NCBI RefSeq assembly: GCF_944393015.1
Contig: NZ_CALXYQ010000017.1
Span: 1-55,681 of the forward strand
Source of the DNA: an uncultured Brachyspira sp.
GTDB lineage: Bacteria; Spirochaetota; Brachyspiria; Brachyspirales; Brachyspiraceae
Length of the DNA: 55,681 bases
Reading direction: 5' to 3'
Shown here: piece by piece, positions 28,783 to 37,679 of the stretch
Numbering within the stretch: the stretch's first letter is position 1
Layout: every line of letters starts with the position of its first letter
The notes under the pieces: model-generated
Told to the model about the DNA's origin: nothing
Databases searched by the model: none
The model's input: only the letters and a program-made list of their open reading frames with translations
Position numbers and translations under genes: made by a program

Positions 28783-28964
28783 AATAATAGGTTTACGAAA
28801 TTTATGGAATTAATTTTATGCAATATTTAAATTTCTATTCTAAAAATTATATGTTTGTATTCTCAAATTTAAAACATTCGTTTATACTTTTAATGTTTTC
28901 TTTATCAAAAAGAAATATTTTAAATGATTCTATATCGTATAATAATTAGTTTTGAGGAAAAAAT

Positions 28965-29675
28965 ATGAAAAAAAGTATTGTAATGATCACTATATTTATA
29001 ATGACAACATCATTAGCATATTCTCATAATTTCGTAATGAGTTTGTATGTTCCGTTTGCTGGAAGCCGTCCTAGTTTCTATCAAAATGGTATTTTATCAG
29101 AATATTTAACTGATCAGGCAGAATCTGCATTTGAAGTAGCAGTTATATTTCAGCCATCAATTTATTTTCAGCTAGATAAATTTCATTACATAGTATTAGG
29201 AATAGATTTCGGATGGTATAGAGATACATTTAAATTTCATGACAATTCTCAAGACTTTACACATGAATTTGATAGCATTATTACAGGACTTAGTCTTGAA
29301 TGGAAGCCTTCAATATTCCAAATAGGAATAGGAGGCGGCGTTAAAGTTCCATTATCAGGTAAATATTGGACAGGAGAGAATTATACTGCATTAGATTACA
29401 AGGCTTTATCATCAAGATTTAATAATCTAATTATACCTTATGTAAAAATTTATACTGGTGTAAATTTCGCTTTAGTGAGTTTAACATTCTATGCTAATAT
29501 TGATCTGCCAACATCACAAATAAAAGATAATTTAGCTTCATTAGGCGGAGGGTATAGATATCCTATTCAATTAACTTCTGTTGATCTAGGTGTTCAGATT
29601 GGTTTACATTTACCTATTATAGAATTTGGTAAAAATAATGATCATGATGTTAGAAATAGCATAATAGGATCATAA
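28965..29675 (+). CDS. Small outer-membrane beta-barrel-like surface protein, copy 3 (most divergent)
   Basis: The 236-aa product has a signal peptide (ending SLAYS-H). It retains WYRDTFKF, THEFDSI, GIGGGVKVP and GKYWTGEN, but differs from the other copies at the N-terminus (MSLYVPFAGSRPSFYQN) and over the end, which has an extra polar tail (NNDHDVRNSIIGS). It is weakly spaced from copy 4 (134 bp), with no terminator between them, so copies 3 and 4 are probably cotranscribed. The SD here is GAGGAAA, weaker than in copies 1 and 2. Confidence 0.72.
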   Translation: MKKSIVMITIFIMTTSLAYSHNFVMSLYVPFAGSRPSFYQNGILSEYLTDQAESAFEVAVIFQPSIYFQLDKFHYIVLGIDFGWYRDTFKFHDNSQDFTHEFDSIITGLSLEWKPSIFQIGIGGGVKVPLSGKYWTGENYTALDYKALSSRFNNLIIPYVKIYTGVNFALVSLTFYANIDLPTSQIKDNLASLGGGYRYPIQLTSVDLGVQIGLHLPIIEFGKNNDHDVRNSIIGS

Positions 29676-29808
29676 AAATTTTGCATAGTTAATTTAAGCA
29701 GTATTTAAATATATATATATTGGAAAATCTTTATTTGTATTTTTTAAATATTATGTTTCTATTGTATATTTAAACATTTTATTAGTTTAAATATTTAAGG
29801 AAAAAAAT

Positions 29809-30513
29809 ATGAAAAAAATTATTATACTAATTACTATATTTATAATGGCATCAGCACTAGCCTATTCTAACTCTTTAGGATTAGGTCTTTATATTCCATT
29901 AGGAGGAAGCATTCCTAGTATTTATCAAAATAATAATGCAGATCCAAATTTAATATTATCTCCTCAAAGTGCATTTGAAGTAGGAGTTATATTCCAACCT
30001 AGAATTAATTTTAAAGTAGATAAAAAAGGCATTCATACTATTTCTATAGGTTTAGATATAGGTTGGTATAGAGATACATTCAAATTTCAATATACTTATA
30101 AAGATTTCACACATGAATTTGACAGCCTTATGACAGGGCTTAATTTTGAATGGCGGCCTTTAATATTTCAATTAGGTATAGGCGGAGGTGTTAAATTTCC
30201 TTTTACAGGCAAATATTGGATTGGGGGCAATTATACAGCATTAAACGGAGGAACTTTATCAGCAAGATTTAACGATACTTTAATCCCTTATATAAGACTT
30301 TATACAGGTATAAATTTAATTGTTCTAAGTTTATCATTATACGTTAATTTTGATATTCCAAACATGGCAATAAAAGATAATTTAGGTTCATTAGGAGAAG
30401 GATATCAATATCCTGGTAAATTATTTTCTGTTGATGTAGGCGTTCAGTTTGGAATACATTTAGATATATTCCAATTTGGCAAAAAAGAAAGAGAAGAACT
30501 ATTATTTATATAA
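29809..30513 (+). CDS. Small outer-membrane beta-barrel-like surface protein, copy 4
   Basis: The 234-aa paralogue has a signal peptide (ALAYS-N) and all family blocks, among them LYIPLGGSIPSIYQN and GIGGGVKFPFTGKYW. It has one unusual short insertion (DKKGIHTIS) and a charged tail (KKEREELLFI). The TTGACT promoter and waaA fossil of copies 1-3 are missing upstream; only the distal leader remains. Its original downstream terminator is interrupted by repeat B. Confidence 0.72.
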   Translation: MKKIIILITIFIMASALAYSNSLGLGLYIPLGGSIPSIYQNNNADPNLILSPQSAFEVGVIFQPRINFKVDKKGIHTISIGLDIGWYRDTFKFQYTYKDFTHEFDSLMTGLNFEWRPLIFQLGIGGGVKFPFTGKYWIGGNYTALNGGTLSARFNDTLIPYIRLYTGINLIVLSLSLYVNFDIPNMAIKDNLGSLGEGYQYPGKLFSVDVGVQFGIHLDIFQFGKKEREELLFI

Positions 30514-30540
30514 TTAGAAAAAGTTTTATAACATATTTGT

Positions 30541-30835
30541 GATATACCTAAACAACTATATTTTGTCAGAAATAATTTTTTAAAATTTTAAATATCTGCA
30601 GGGCTTTGCCCCGCACCCCACTTCTTTTGTTGCCACAAAGAAGCAAAAAGGCTATATTTTAACTTAAATTAATAGTTTATATTACATGTAAAACAACATT
30701 AGTATGATTTAGTACTAATTTTACATTTGCACTTTCGCGAAGCGTATCCGAGTTTATCGAGGATATAAGGTTCTTTTTGCGGCGGGAAAAAAGAACAACA
30801 AAAAAATTGACAAAGTTAAAAATTTTTAGTATATA
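30541..30835. repeat. Interspersed TIR repeat, copy B, inserted in a terminator
   Basis: About 295 bp. The left end begins ATATACCTAAACAACTATAT and continues TTTGTCAG. The core CTGCAGGGCTTTGCCCCGC, then ACCCCACTTCTTTTGTTGCC, is followed by an A+T module with a TGTAAAAC..TTTTACA hairpin and a TTCGCGAAGCGTATCC module. The right end, TTGACAAAGTTAAAAATTTT followed by TAGTATATA (30807-30835), is an outward promoter-like sequence (TTGACA, 17 bp, TATATA). Confidence 0.8.
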
Positions 30836-31003
30836 CCTAAACAAATATACTTTGTTAAAAATAAATTTGTATTTTCTTTTTATATTTGTGGCTTTTTACC
30901 CAACTTCTTTTGTTGCCACAGGCGAAGTCCGCAGAGCGTGTGCTGCAAAAAAGTTGATAATAATTATATAATGTCAGTAATCGTAAAAATGAAATCGTTT
31001 CAG
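30830..31003. repeat. Partial second repeat copy joined head-to-tail to B
   Basis: Starts again with TATATACCTAAACAAATATA sharing the TATATA of copy B, then carries a shortened core (ACTTCTTTTGTTGCCACAGG) and ends near TCAGTATATA. Immediately after it the sequence TTTTTATATATCC resumes the interrupted terminator of surface protein copy 4. No plausible gene is seen in 30514-31012. Confidence 0.65.
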
Positions 31004-31012
31004 TATATATTT

Positions 31013-32335
31013 TTATATATCCTTATTTTTATATAAACTTATAAATTCACTGGCTGCATATAATGAACCTATTACAAGTACAGGCTTATCAGTTTTATTA
31101 ATTGATTTTAAATTTTCAACTGCCTCATAAAAATTTGGTATATGCTTAACATTACTATTATCTTTAAAATATTTATAAGTCTTATAGCTATCCGTTTCTT
31201 TATGAGCTATATTATCAGGCGAACTTAGTACTATTAATGAATCATGCTGTTTTAATACCTCAGCCATATTTTTTATATCTTTTTGACTCAAAGGGGCAAA
31301 CAATATTATAACATCATCATACCATTTATATATAGTGTTCAGTACCATTTCTAATGATTTTGAATTATGAGCACCGTCTACTATTATATCAGGATTTTTA
31401 TGCATAAATGTTAGTCTCGCATTAATACTAAAATCTTTTAAAGACTTTACTGCCTTATTAATATTTTTTTCTATATGATTATTATCCGCTTTAAGAAGTA
31501 TATTTAATGCTTTAAAAGAAAGAGATATATTTTCTGCCTGATGTTCTCCAAGCAAAACAGTTGAAAAACTATATTTTTTATCATTCTCCAAATAATTAAA
31601 TTCTAATTTTTCATTGCTGTTTAGTATTATTTCTGCATCAAAATCCCTTTTAAAAACATATAATTTGCAGTTATTTTCTTTTGATATATCATCTATTATC
31701 TTTATGGAATTTTCTTCCTGATATGCTGATATTACAACAGAATTAGGTTTTATAATTCCTGCCTTTTGAGTAGTTATTTCTTCTATAGTATAGCCTAATA
31801 CTTCCATATGATCATAAGATATTGATGTTAGTATGCTTATATCAGATTCCACTATATTAGTGCAATCTAATTTTCCTCCTATACCAACTTCAATACATGC
31901 ATAATCAACGCCTTTTATAAAGAAGTAATACAGCCCCATTATTGTAAATATTTCAAATACAGTTACATTACTATATATTTCATTATTATCTATGATATTC
32001 TTTATTTTCTTTGTTATATTTATAAAATCTTCTTCGCTTATCCATTCTTCATTTATAGATATTCTCTCTCTTTCATTAACTATATGAGGAGAAATGAAAG
32101 CTCCAGCCTTATATCCTATATATGAAAGCATTTTTGACAATACCAATGTAGTAGAGCCTTTTCCTTTAGTTCCTGTTATATGTACAACTTTAAAAATCTG
32201 CTTGTATCCTAAAATTTTTAAAATACCTTTAACATTGTTCATATGATTAAAACTATTTTTATGCAATGTCTTTTTACCCATAAATGAGTATATATAGTCT
32301 AAGGCTTCATTCATATTGTTCATATTTGTTTCCAT
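31013..32335 (-). CDS. folC: Folylpolyglutamate synthase / dihydrofolate synthase
   Basis: Cytoplasmic ATP ligase that adds glutamate to folates (and in many bacteria joins glutamate to dihydropteroate). The P-loop VVHITGTKGKGSTT, the ISPHIVNERERI loop, the LTSISYDHMEVLG region and the C-terminal DGAHNSKSLE motif are all present. It has 440 aa, normal. Its last few codons lie in DNA that resembles the distal half of the surface-protein terminator, next to repeat B. It stands alone; thyA-folA are elsewhere in the window. Confidence 0.93.
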   Translation of the reverse strand: METNMNNMNEALDYIYSFMGKKTLHKNSFNHMNNVKGILKILGYKQIFKVVHITGTKGKGSTTLVLSKMLSYIGYKAGAFISPHIVNERERISINEEWISEEDFINITKKIKNIIDNNEIYSNVTVFEIFTIMGLYYFFIKGVDYACIEVGIGGKLDCTNIVESDISILTSISYDHMEVLGYTIEEITTQKAGIIKPNSVVISAYQEENSIKIIDDISKENNCKLYVFKRDFDAEIILNSNEKLEFNYLENDKKYSFSTVLLGEHQAENISLSFKALNILLKADNNHIEKNINKAVKSLKDFSINARLTFMHKNPDIIVDGAHNSKSLEMVLNTIYKWYDDVIILFAPLSQKDIKNMAEVLKQHDSLIVLSSPDNIAHKETDSYKTYKYFKDNSNVKHIPNFYEAVENLKSINKTDKPVLVIGSLYAASEFISLYKNKDI

Positions 32336-32574
32336 TAATTTATCATATTATTTATCATAGTTTCAAAAAAATAAGAATATCATATTTTAAAAAAGACTGC
32401 AATATAAAACTATAAAATCTATTAAATAAAAAATCAATAAATTCAAAGTTTTAATTTTAATATTATATTAATAAATCGATGCAAATAAAAATTAATAATT
32501 GAAAAATATTCTATATAGTATAAAATATATTATCAATTTTTAATATTATTATTGACTGATTGGAGGAAAAGAAT

Positions 32575-35229
32575 ATGAAACATACTTTAGAAGGGTCATA
32601 CACCCCTAAAAATATTGAGGACAAATTATATAATTTCTGGAAAGAGAATGGATTTTTTCATGCTGTTATGGATAAAAATAAAGAGCCATATTCTATAGTC
32701 ATACCTCCTCCAAATGTTACAGGTGTACTTCATATGGGACATGGTCTTAATAATACGCTTCAGGATATACTTATAAGATTCCATAGAATGCTTGGAAAAT
32801 GTACTTTATGGATGCCTGGAACCGACCATGCTGGTATTGCCACTCAAAACGTTGTTGAAAGAAGATTAAAGGCTGAAGGAAAAAATAAGCATGATTTAGG
32901 AAGAGAGGCATTCGTTAAAAAAACTTGGGAAGTTGCTAATGAACATCACTCTATCATAGTAAAACAGTTGGAAAAAATAGGCTGTTCATGCGATTGGGAT
33001 AGAGAAAGATTTACTCTTGATGAAGGACTTAGCAATGCTGTTAGAGAGGTATTCGTTGAGCTTTATAATCAAGGTTTAATATATAGAGGAAAATATCTTA
33101 TTAACTACTGTCCTAGCTGCGGTACTGCTTTAGCTAATGATGAGGTAGAACACGAAGAAGTTGCCGGTGCTTTATATCATGTTAAATACCAAATAGAAGG
33201 AAAAGATGAATATATTGAAATAGCCACTACAAGACCTGAAACTATTTTGGCTGACGTTGCTATTGCTGTTCACCCAGATGATGAAAGATATGCACATCTT
33301 ACAGAACAAGATGTTTTAATACTTCCTATAGTAGGCAGAAAATTAAGACTAGTAAAAGATACTTATGTTGATAAAGAGTTCGGTACAGGAGCATTAAAAA
33401 TCACTCCAGCACATGACCCTAATGACTTTGCTATAGCTCAAAGACATAATTTAGAAATAATAAATATACTTAATGCAGACGGTACATTCAATGAAAATAC
33501 ACCTGCTAATTATCAAGGTAAAACAGTTAAAGAAGCAAGAGCTTTAATAATATATGAACTTGAAAAATTAGGTGCTTTCGTTGGTAAAGATAATATTAAA
33601 CACCAAGTAGGACACTGTTATAGATGTCATAATGTTGTAGAGCCTTATTACAGCGATCAATGGTTTGTAAAAATGAAGCCTTTAGCAGAAAAAGCATACA
33701 AGGCTGTTAATGACGGAAATACAAAAATTTATCCTGAAAGATGGATTAACACTTATAATCACTGGATGACTGATATCAGAGATTGGTGTATAAGCAGACA
33801 ATTATGGTGGGGACATAGAATACCTGTTTGGTACTGCGATGACTGCGGCGAGATGATGGTTTCAAAAACTGATATTACAGAATGTACTAAGTGTAAATCT
33901 AAAAATATTCATCAAGATGAAGATGTACTTGATACTTGGTTTTCTTCTTGGTTATGGCCTTTCTCTACTTTCGGCTGGCCTGAAGTTAATGAAGAATTAA
34001 AATACTTCTACCCTACTACAGCACTTGTTACAGGTTATGATATATTATTCTTTTGGGTTGCTAGAATGATTATGGCAGGAACTCATTTTATGAATGATGT
34101 ACCTTTCAAAGATGTTTATCTTAACGGACTTATAAGAGATAAAATCGGAAGAAAAATGTCTAAGAGTTTAGGAAACGGCATCGACCCTATAGAAATTATT
34201 GATGAGCATGGAGCTGATGCATTCAGATTTACTTTATCATTCATAACTTCATTAGGCGGTCAGGATATTTGGCTTGACAGAGAACTTTTCAAAATGGGCG
34301 GAAAGTTTGCTAATAAAATTTACAACAGTGCTAAATATATTTTTGGTAATATTGATGATAATGCTAATATAAAAGATTTAGAGAGCTACAATCTTGAAAA
34401 TAAAGATAAATGGATATTATCAAGACTTCAGAAAGCTATTGAATCAACTACTCAAAAATTAAAAGAGTATAGATTCGATGAGGCTTCTCAGACTATTTAT
34501 AAATTCTATTGGAATGAATTCTGTGATTGGTACATAGAGATAAGTAAATTCGATTTGAAAGATGAAAGCAAGAAAGAAAAAACTATTGCTGTTCTTTTAT
34601 ATGTACTTGAAGAATCAATGGCTATGATTCACCCATTTATGCCATTTATAACAGAAGAAATTTACTCTAATTTACCAAAACATAATATTGATTCAAAAGC
34701 ATTGATGATTAGAGAGTATCCAAAAGCTAATGCTAAATATATATTTGAAGATATAGAAAAAGATTTCAACTTAATTCAGGATATTGTTTCAGGAATAAGA
34801 AATTCACGTTCATCATTTAATTTGCCTCCAAACAAAAAACTTGATGTAATAATTCGCTATACTTCAGATTATTTCAAAAATACTGCAGAAAGCTATAAGG
34901 ATATTATATCAGCACTTTCACTTACAGAATCATTGAATATAGTTTCTTCAGCAGATAGTGAGAGAAATAAAGGTTCATTCGTTAAAGTATTTGAAGGCGG
35001 TGAGATAAATGTTAATCTTGTGGGTATAATAGATTTAGAAGCAGAGAAGAAAAGATTAGAAAAAGAAGCAGCAGGATACAAAAAAGATTTAGAAGCTGTA
35101 AACAAGAAACTTTCTAATGAAAACTTCATGAAAAAAGCTAAACAGGAAGCTATTGACACAGAAAACAGAAAGAAAAAAGAGTTTGAAGATAAATTAAAAG
35201 GTATAGAGGAAGTTTTATCTTCTCTATAA
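32575..35229 (+). CDS. valS: Valyl-tRNA synthetase
   Basis: Class Ia synthetase charging tRNA-Val. It has the HIGH-type motif PPPNVTGVLHMGHG near residue 45, the KMSKS-type motif GRKMSKSLGNG, an editing domain with TTRPETILADVAIAVHP, CxxC zinc-type pairs (CPSCG; CDDCG..CTKC), and a C-terminal coiled coil from about residue 825. The start chosen is the ATG at 32575 with GGAGG 8 bp upstream; a TTG at 32560 overlaps that SD and is not a sensible start. At 884 aa it is full length. No T-box leader was recognised. Confidence 0.97.
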   Translation: MKHTLEGSYTPKNIEDKLYNFWKENGFFHAVMDKNKEPYSIVIPPPNVTGVLHMGHGLNNTLQDILIRFHRMLGKCTLWMPGTDHAGIATQNVVERRLKAEGKNKHDLGREAFVKKTWEVANEHHSIIVKQLEKIGCSCDWDRERFTLDEGLSNAVREVFVELYNQGLIYRGKYLINYCPSCGTALANDEVEHEEVAGALYHVKYQIEGKDEYIEIATTRPETILADVAIAVHPDDERYAHLTEQDVLILPIVGRKLRLVKDTYVDKEFGTGALKITPAHDPNDFAIAQRHNLEIINILNADGTFNENTPANYQGKTVKEARALIIYELEKLGAFVGKDNIKHQVGHCYRCHNVVEPYYSDQWFVKMKPLAEKAYKAVNDGNTKIYPERWINTYNHWMTDIRDWCISRQLWWGHRIPVWYCDDCGEMMVSKTDITECTKCKSKNIHQDEDVLDTWFSSWLWPFSTFGWPEVNEELKYFYPTTALVTGYDILFFWVARMIMAGTHFMNDVPFKDVYLNGLIRDKIGRKMSKSLGNGIDPIEIIDEHGADAFRFTLSFITSLGGQDIWLDRELFKMGGKFANKIYNSAKYIFGNIDDNANIKDLESYNLENKDKWILSRLQKAIESTTQKLKEYRFDEASQTIYKFYWNEFCDWYIEISKFDLKDESKKEKTIAVLLYVLEESMAMIHPFMPFITEEIYSNLPKHNIDSKALMIREYPKANAKYIFEDIEKDFNLIQDIVSGIRNSRSSFNLPPNKKLDVIIRYTSDYFKNTAESYKDIISALSLTESLNIVSSADSERNKGSFVKVFEGGEINVNLVGIIDLEAEKKRLEKEAAGYKKDLEAVNKKLSNENFMKKAKQEAIDTENRKKKEFEDKLKGIEEVLSSL

Positions 35230-35282
35230 TATTTTATATGAATACGGTATTGTATTTAAATTAGTATATAATTTTTAATTTG

Positions 35283-35345
35283 TGGGGACTAGCCCCCACA
35301 CCCCCAGTTCTTTTGTTGGCACAAAGAACCAAAAAGACTGCATTT
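35283..35345. repeat. Truncated repeat copy C
   Basis: About 65 bp matching only the core of the repeat family: GGGGACTAGCCCCCACACCC, then CAGTTCTTTTGTTGGC, ACAAAGAACCAAAAAGACTG and CATTTTTAA, in the same orientation as B and D. No terminal inverted repeats are attached, so it is a remnant. Confidence 0.7.
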
Positions 35346-35414
35346 TTAATAAAACAAATATATTATAATTCTTAATTACGTTTTATTAACACAATTTAAT
35401 TTATATAAAATTAA

Positions 35415-35458
35415 AAACTTGGCTTATGTTTGTTAATGTAAGTCAAGTTTTTTATTTT
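35415..35458 (+). terminator. Terminator downstream of valS
   Basis: 12-bp stem AAACTTGGCTTA / TAAGTCAAGTTT (one G-U pair; 35415-35426 with 35439-35450) followed by TTTATTTT. It lies 186 bp after valS because repeat C is in between. Confidence 0.75.
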
Positions 35459-35493
35459 AATTAATTTACTATTGACAAAAAGTCAAATATTAA

Positions 35494-35808
35494 TTATACA
35501 AATTTTATAATGAGTTTTTTATTAAGAAATTTTGCAGCTTTTTCTAAAGTGTCTAATGTTACAGAGTTGTTGTTTTCATCTAAAAGTCTATATACTGCTG
35601 CTCTGCTTGTATTCATTTTAGTTGCTAAATCAGATTTTGAAATATGTTCTTCTTCCATTATAGCTTTTAATTGGTAAACTATTAATTCTTTAGATGATAA
35701 TGATAAACATTCATCTAAAATATTTTCTTCTTTAAGATACTCAAAGAAATCTCCTCCTATAGGATTATTTATTTCTTTGGTATCTTTATTATTATTTCTT
35801 GTTTTCAT
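35494..35808 (-). CDS. higA: HigA-like antitoxin (XRE helix-turn-helix)
   Basis: The 104-aa DNA-binding antitoxin. The C-terminal half holds an XRE-type helix-turn-helix: MEEEHISKSDLATKMNTSRA with AAVYRLLDENNNSVTL (about residues 50-90). The N-terminus is hydrophilic. Its start overlaps the end of the toxin gene by 17 bp, the HigBA order (toxin first). It would neutralise the toxin and repress the operon through the palindromes upstream. Confidence 0.85.
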   Translation of the reverse strand: MKTRNNNKDTKEINNPIGGDFFEYLKEENILDECLSLSSKELIVYQLKAIMEEEHISKSDLATKMNTSRAAVYRLLDENNNSVTLDTLEKAAKFLNKKLIIKFV

Positions 35809-36139
35809 CTATGTAACTCTTTATTTCTTTAGCTCTTTCATTTGCCAAAGATAAATCCTTTTTTGGTATATCGTTTCTCTTTTTTATAATAGCATGTAAT
35901 AGATACATATTGCCATCATATAAAAGAACAAATATTCTAATATTATTAACTCTTATTTCCCATATATCATCATCAATCTTTTTAAATAACTCTTTAGATA
36001 TTTTCTGATGATTTTTCAACATTTCAGATACTACTATTATTTTAGCACCTACTTTCTTTTTGCTATCGTTTTCTAAAGTATTAAAAAACTCCTTTACAGG
36101 TTCTTTCTTTTTGGAGTTTTTGTAAAATACAATGGTCAT
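35792..36139 (-). CDS. higB: HigB/RelE-superfamily toxin (Gp49-like)
   Basis: The 115-aa RelE-fold mRNA interferase candidate. Family features are FYKNSKKKEPVKEFFNTL at the start, DDIWEIRVNNIRIFVLLY in the middle, LLHAIIKKRNDIPKKDL, then the A-x-x-R helix (ANERAKEIKSY). It is fused by overlap to the antitoxin gene. AAAGGA lies 9 bp before the ATG, and the ATG overlaps the stop of a possible 20-codon leader ORF (TAATG). Confidence 0.85.
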   Translation of the reverse strand: MTIVFYKNSKKKEPVKEFFNTLENDSKKKVGAKIIVVSEMLKNHQKISKELFKKIDDDIWEIRVNNIRIFVLLYDGNMYLLHAIIKKRNDIPKKDLSLANERAKEIKSYIDENKK

Positions 36140-36201
36140 TATTGCAATCCTTTAGGTATAAAATACCTATATTTAAAATTTTTGCTATTATTTCCATTCA
36201 T
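36139..36201 (-). CDS. Possible 20-codon leader ORF coupled to the toxin gene
   Basis: On the minus strand, AAAGGAG stands 3 bp before an ATG at 36201. The frame reads MNGNNSKNFKYRYFIPKGLQ and its TAA overlaps the toxin ATG as TAATG. The SD is better than that of the toxin itself, and the inverted repeat AGGTAT-AAA-ATACCT sits within the ORF. It could couple or dampen toxin translation. It may also be chance; no homologue is known to me. Confidence 0.4.
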   Translation of the reverse strand: MNGNNSKNFKYRYFIPKGLQ

Positions 36202-36218
36202 ACACTCCTTTAACATTC

Positions 36219-36248
36219 AAATTGTATCATTTTTGATACATATTGCAA
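36219..36248 (-). promoter_or_regulatory. Promoter and operator of the higBA operon
   Basis: Minus strand: -35 TTGCAA, 16-bp spacer, -10 TACAAT. A perfect inverted repeat TGTATCA-n4-TGATACA covers the spacer and the start of the -10, a position suited to autorepression by the HigA-HigB complex. A second inverted repeat, TAGGTAT-n3-ATACCTA, lies further down at about 36152-36171. Confidence 0.7.
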
Positions 36249-36316
36249 GTATTTTATAAAAAAATTAATATTAAATTTTTATATTACTATGTTGCAATAC
36301 TATCATACTAAAATAA

Positions 36317-37660
36317 TTAATTTCTAATTAAAACATCAATGCTTCTATTTTTATATAAAGCTATTGATACAATTAATGTTATAATCTCGCTTATAGGAAG
36401 AACCAAAACAAGACCTAAAAATCCTAATATATTTGGTAATGTTAATACTAGTAAAACAGGTAAAATTAAGGTTCTCAAAGCGGCAATCAAAGCAGATGCT
36501 CCAGCTTTTTGAATAGAAGTATAATAGGCACTCATTATTATATTTATACCAACGCATATAAAAATTGGTATAGATGACCTTACAAAAAACATAGCATCTT
36601 CAGTAGTTTTTGAATCTATATTTTTTAATAAAGCATTAACTAATATACTTGGATTGATAAGTAATATTATAGAAGCTGATATTGATAATGATGAAACAAA
36701 TACCATTCCAATTTTTAGAAAATCTTTCATCTTGTTTTTATTTTTAGCACCGTAAGAAACACTGATTAAAGATGATAAAATTTCTCCTATATCGCTTGCA
36801 ATCATTATAAAAAATGTAATTATATAATTTGCAGCAGAATAAATAAGTATTCCATTGTTTCCTAATATTTTGTATGCTGTTATATTAAATAGCCAAGGTA
36901 TTATACCAGAAGAAATATTGCTTAAAAATTCTGAAAAACCATTTAATATAGCCTTGAATATATAATTCCAGCCTCCATATACTTTTATGATTTTTATTTT
37001 GCATTTAGGATTAAAGAAATATGAAAATCCTATTATAAATGCAATAATATACGAAAAAGCTGTAGCCCAAGCAGCACCTGAAATACCTAATTTTAATACT
37101 ACTATAAATATAGCATCTAATATTATATTTGTTAAAGATGAAGTTATAAACATCAATGATGCAAACTTTGGGGAACCATTTAGCCTTATAAATTGACTAA
37201 ATACATAAGCCATTCCCCAAAAGAATACTGCTACAATAACACCGTTAATATACTCTAATGAAAAATTATATATATTTCCATGAGCTCCGAATAATGGAAG
37301 TAATGTTTCTCTGAATATATAAATTAATATTAATACTGGAGTAGTTAAAGTTATAACGGTTATTAAAGTTTGAGTAAATATTAAACTTGCACGCCTCATA
37401 TTATTTTCACCAATACATTTTCCTGCTATGGCAATAGAACCTAATGTAAGCATAACATATAATGCAAATGATAATGCTGTAATAGGCCAAACAATACCTA
37501 TTGCAGAAAAAGCCTCCGATGATATAAAATTCGCTACGAATAAACTGTCTATAAATACTGCTGAACTTTCCATAAGCATTCCGAGCATACTTGGAATTGC
37601 ATAATTTATAAATATTTTTTTACTAGAATTTTCTTTTAAAACTTTATTATTAAGCTGCAT
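36317..37660 (-). CDS. MATE-family efflux transporter
   Basis: Inner-membrane Na+- or H+-coupled multidrug/metabolite exporter. About 12 TM helices in two similar halves; family-type features include the early FINYAIPSMLGMLMESSAVF and FVANFISSEAFSAIGI. It has 447 aa from the ATG at 37660, which has a GAGGTG SD 5 bp upstream. The frame stays open 37 codons further back into repeat D, but that part is not protein-like. The promoter is supplied by the left end of repeat D. The substrate is unknown. Confidence 0.88.
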   Translation of the reverse strand: MQLNNKVLKENSSKKIFINYAIPSMLGMLMESSAVFIDSLFVANFISSEAFSAIGIVWPITALSFALYVMLTLGSIAIAGKCIGENNMRRASLIFTQTLITVITLTTPVLILIYIFRETLLPLFGAHGNIYNFSLEYINGVIVAVFFWGMAYVFSQFIRLNGSPKFASLMFITSSLTNIILDAIFIVVLKLGISGAAWATAFSYIIAFIIGFSYFFNPKCKIKIIKVYGGWNYIFKAILNGFSEFLSNISSGIIPWLFNITAYKILGNNGILIYSAANYIITFFIMIASDIGEILSSLISVSYGAKNKNKMKDFLKIGMVFVSSLSISASIILLINPSILVNALLKNIDSKTTEDAMFFVRSSIPIFICVGINIIMSAYYTSIQKAGASALIAALRTLILPVLLVLTLPNILGFLGLVLVLPISEIITLIVSIALYKNRSIDVLIRN

Positions 37661-37679
37661 AATACACCTCATAGATTGG

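Noticed and set aside
26620..28964. Short ORFs (for example MELIYAIFKFLF) in the surface-protein leaders
   Set aside because: Frame and stop positions differ among the three copies although the DNA is similar, so they are not under coding selection.
30777..30971. 64-codon plus-strand ORF
   Set aside because: Lies across the joint of two repeat copies, has a basic low-complexity sequence and no SD; considered chance.
32336..32574. T-box riboswitch upstream of valS
   Set aside because: The leader is AT-rich with no T-box consensus and no antiterminator/terminator pair.
32560..32574. TTG at 32560 as the valS start
   Set aside because: The codons overlap the GGAGG SD that serves the ATG at 32575.
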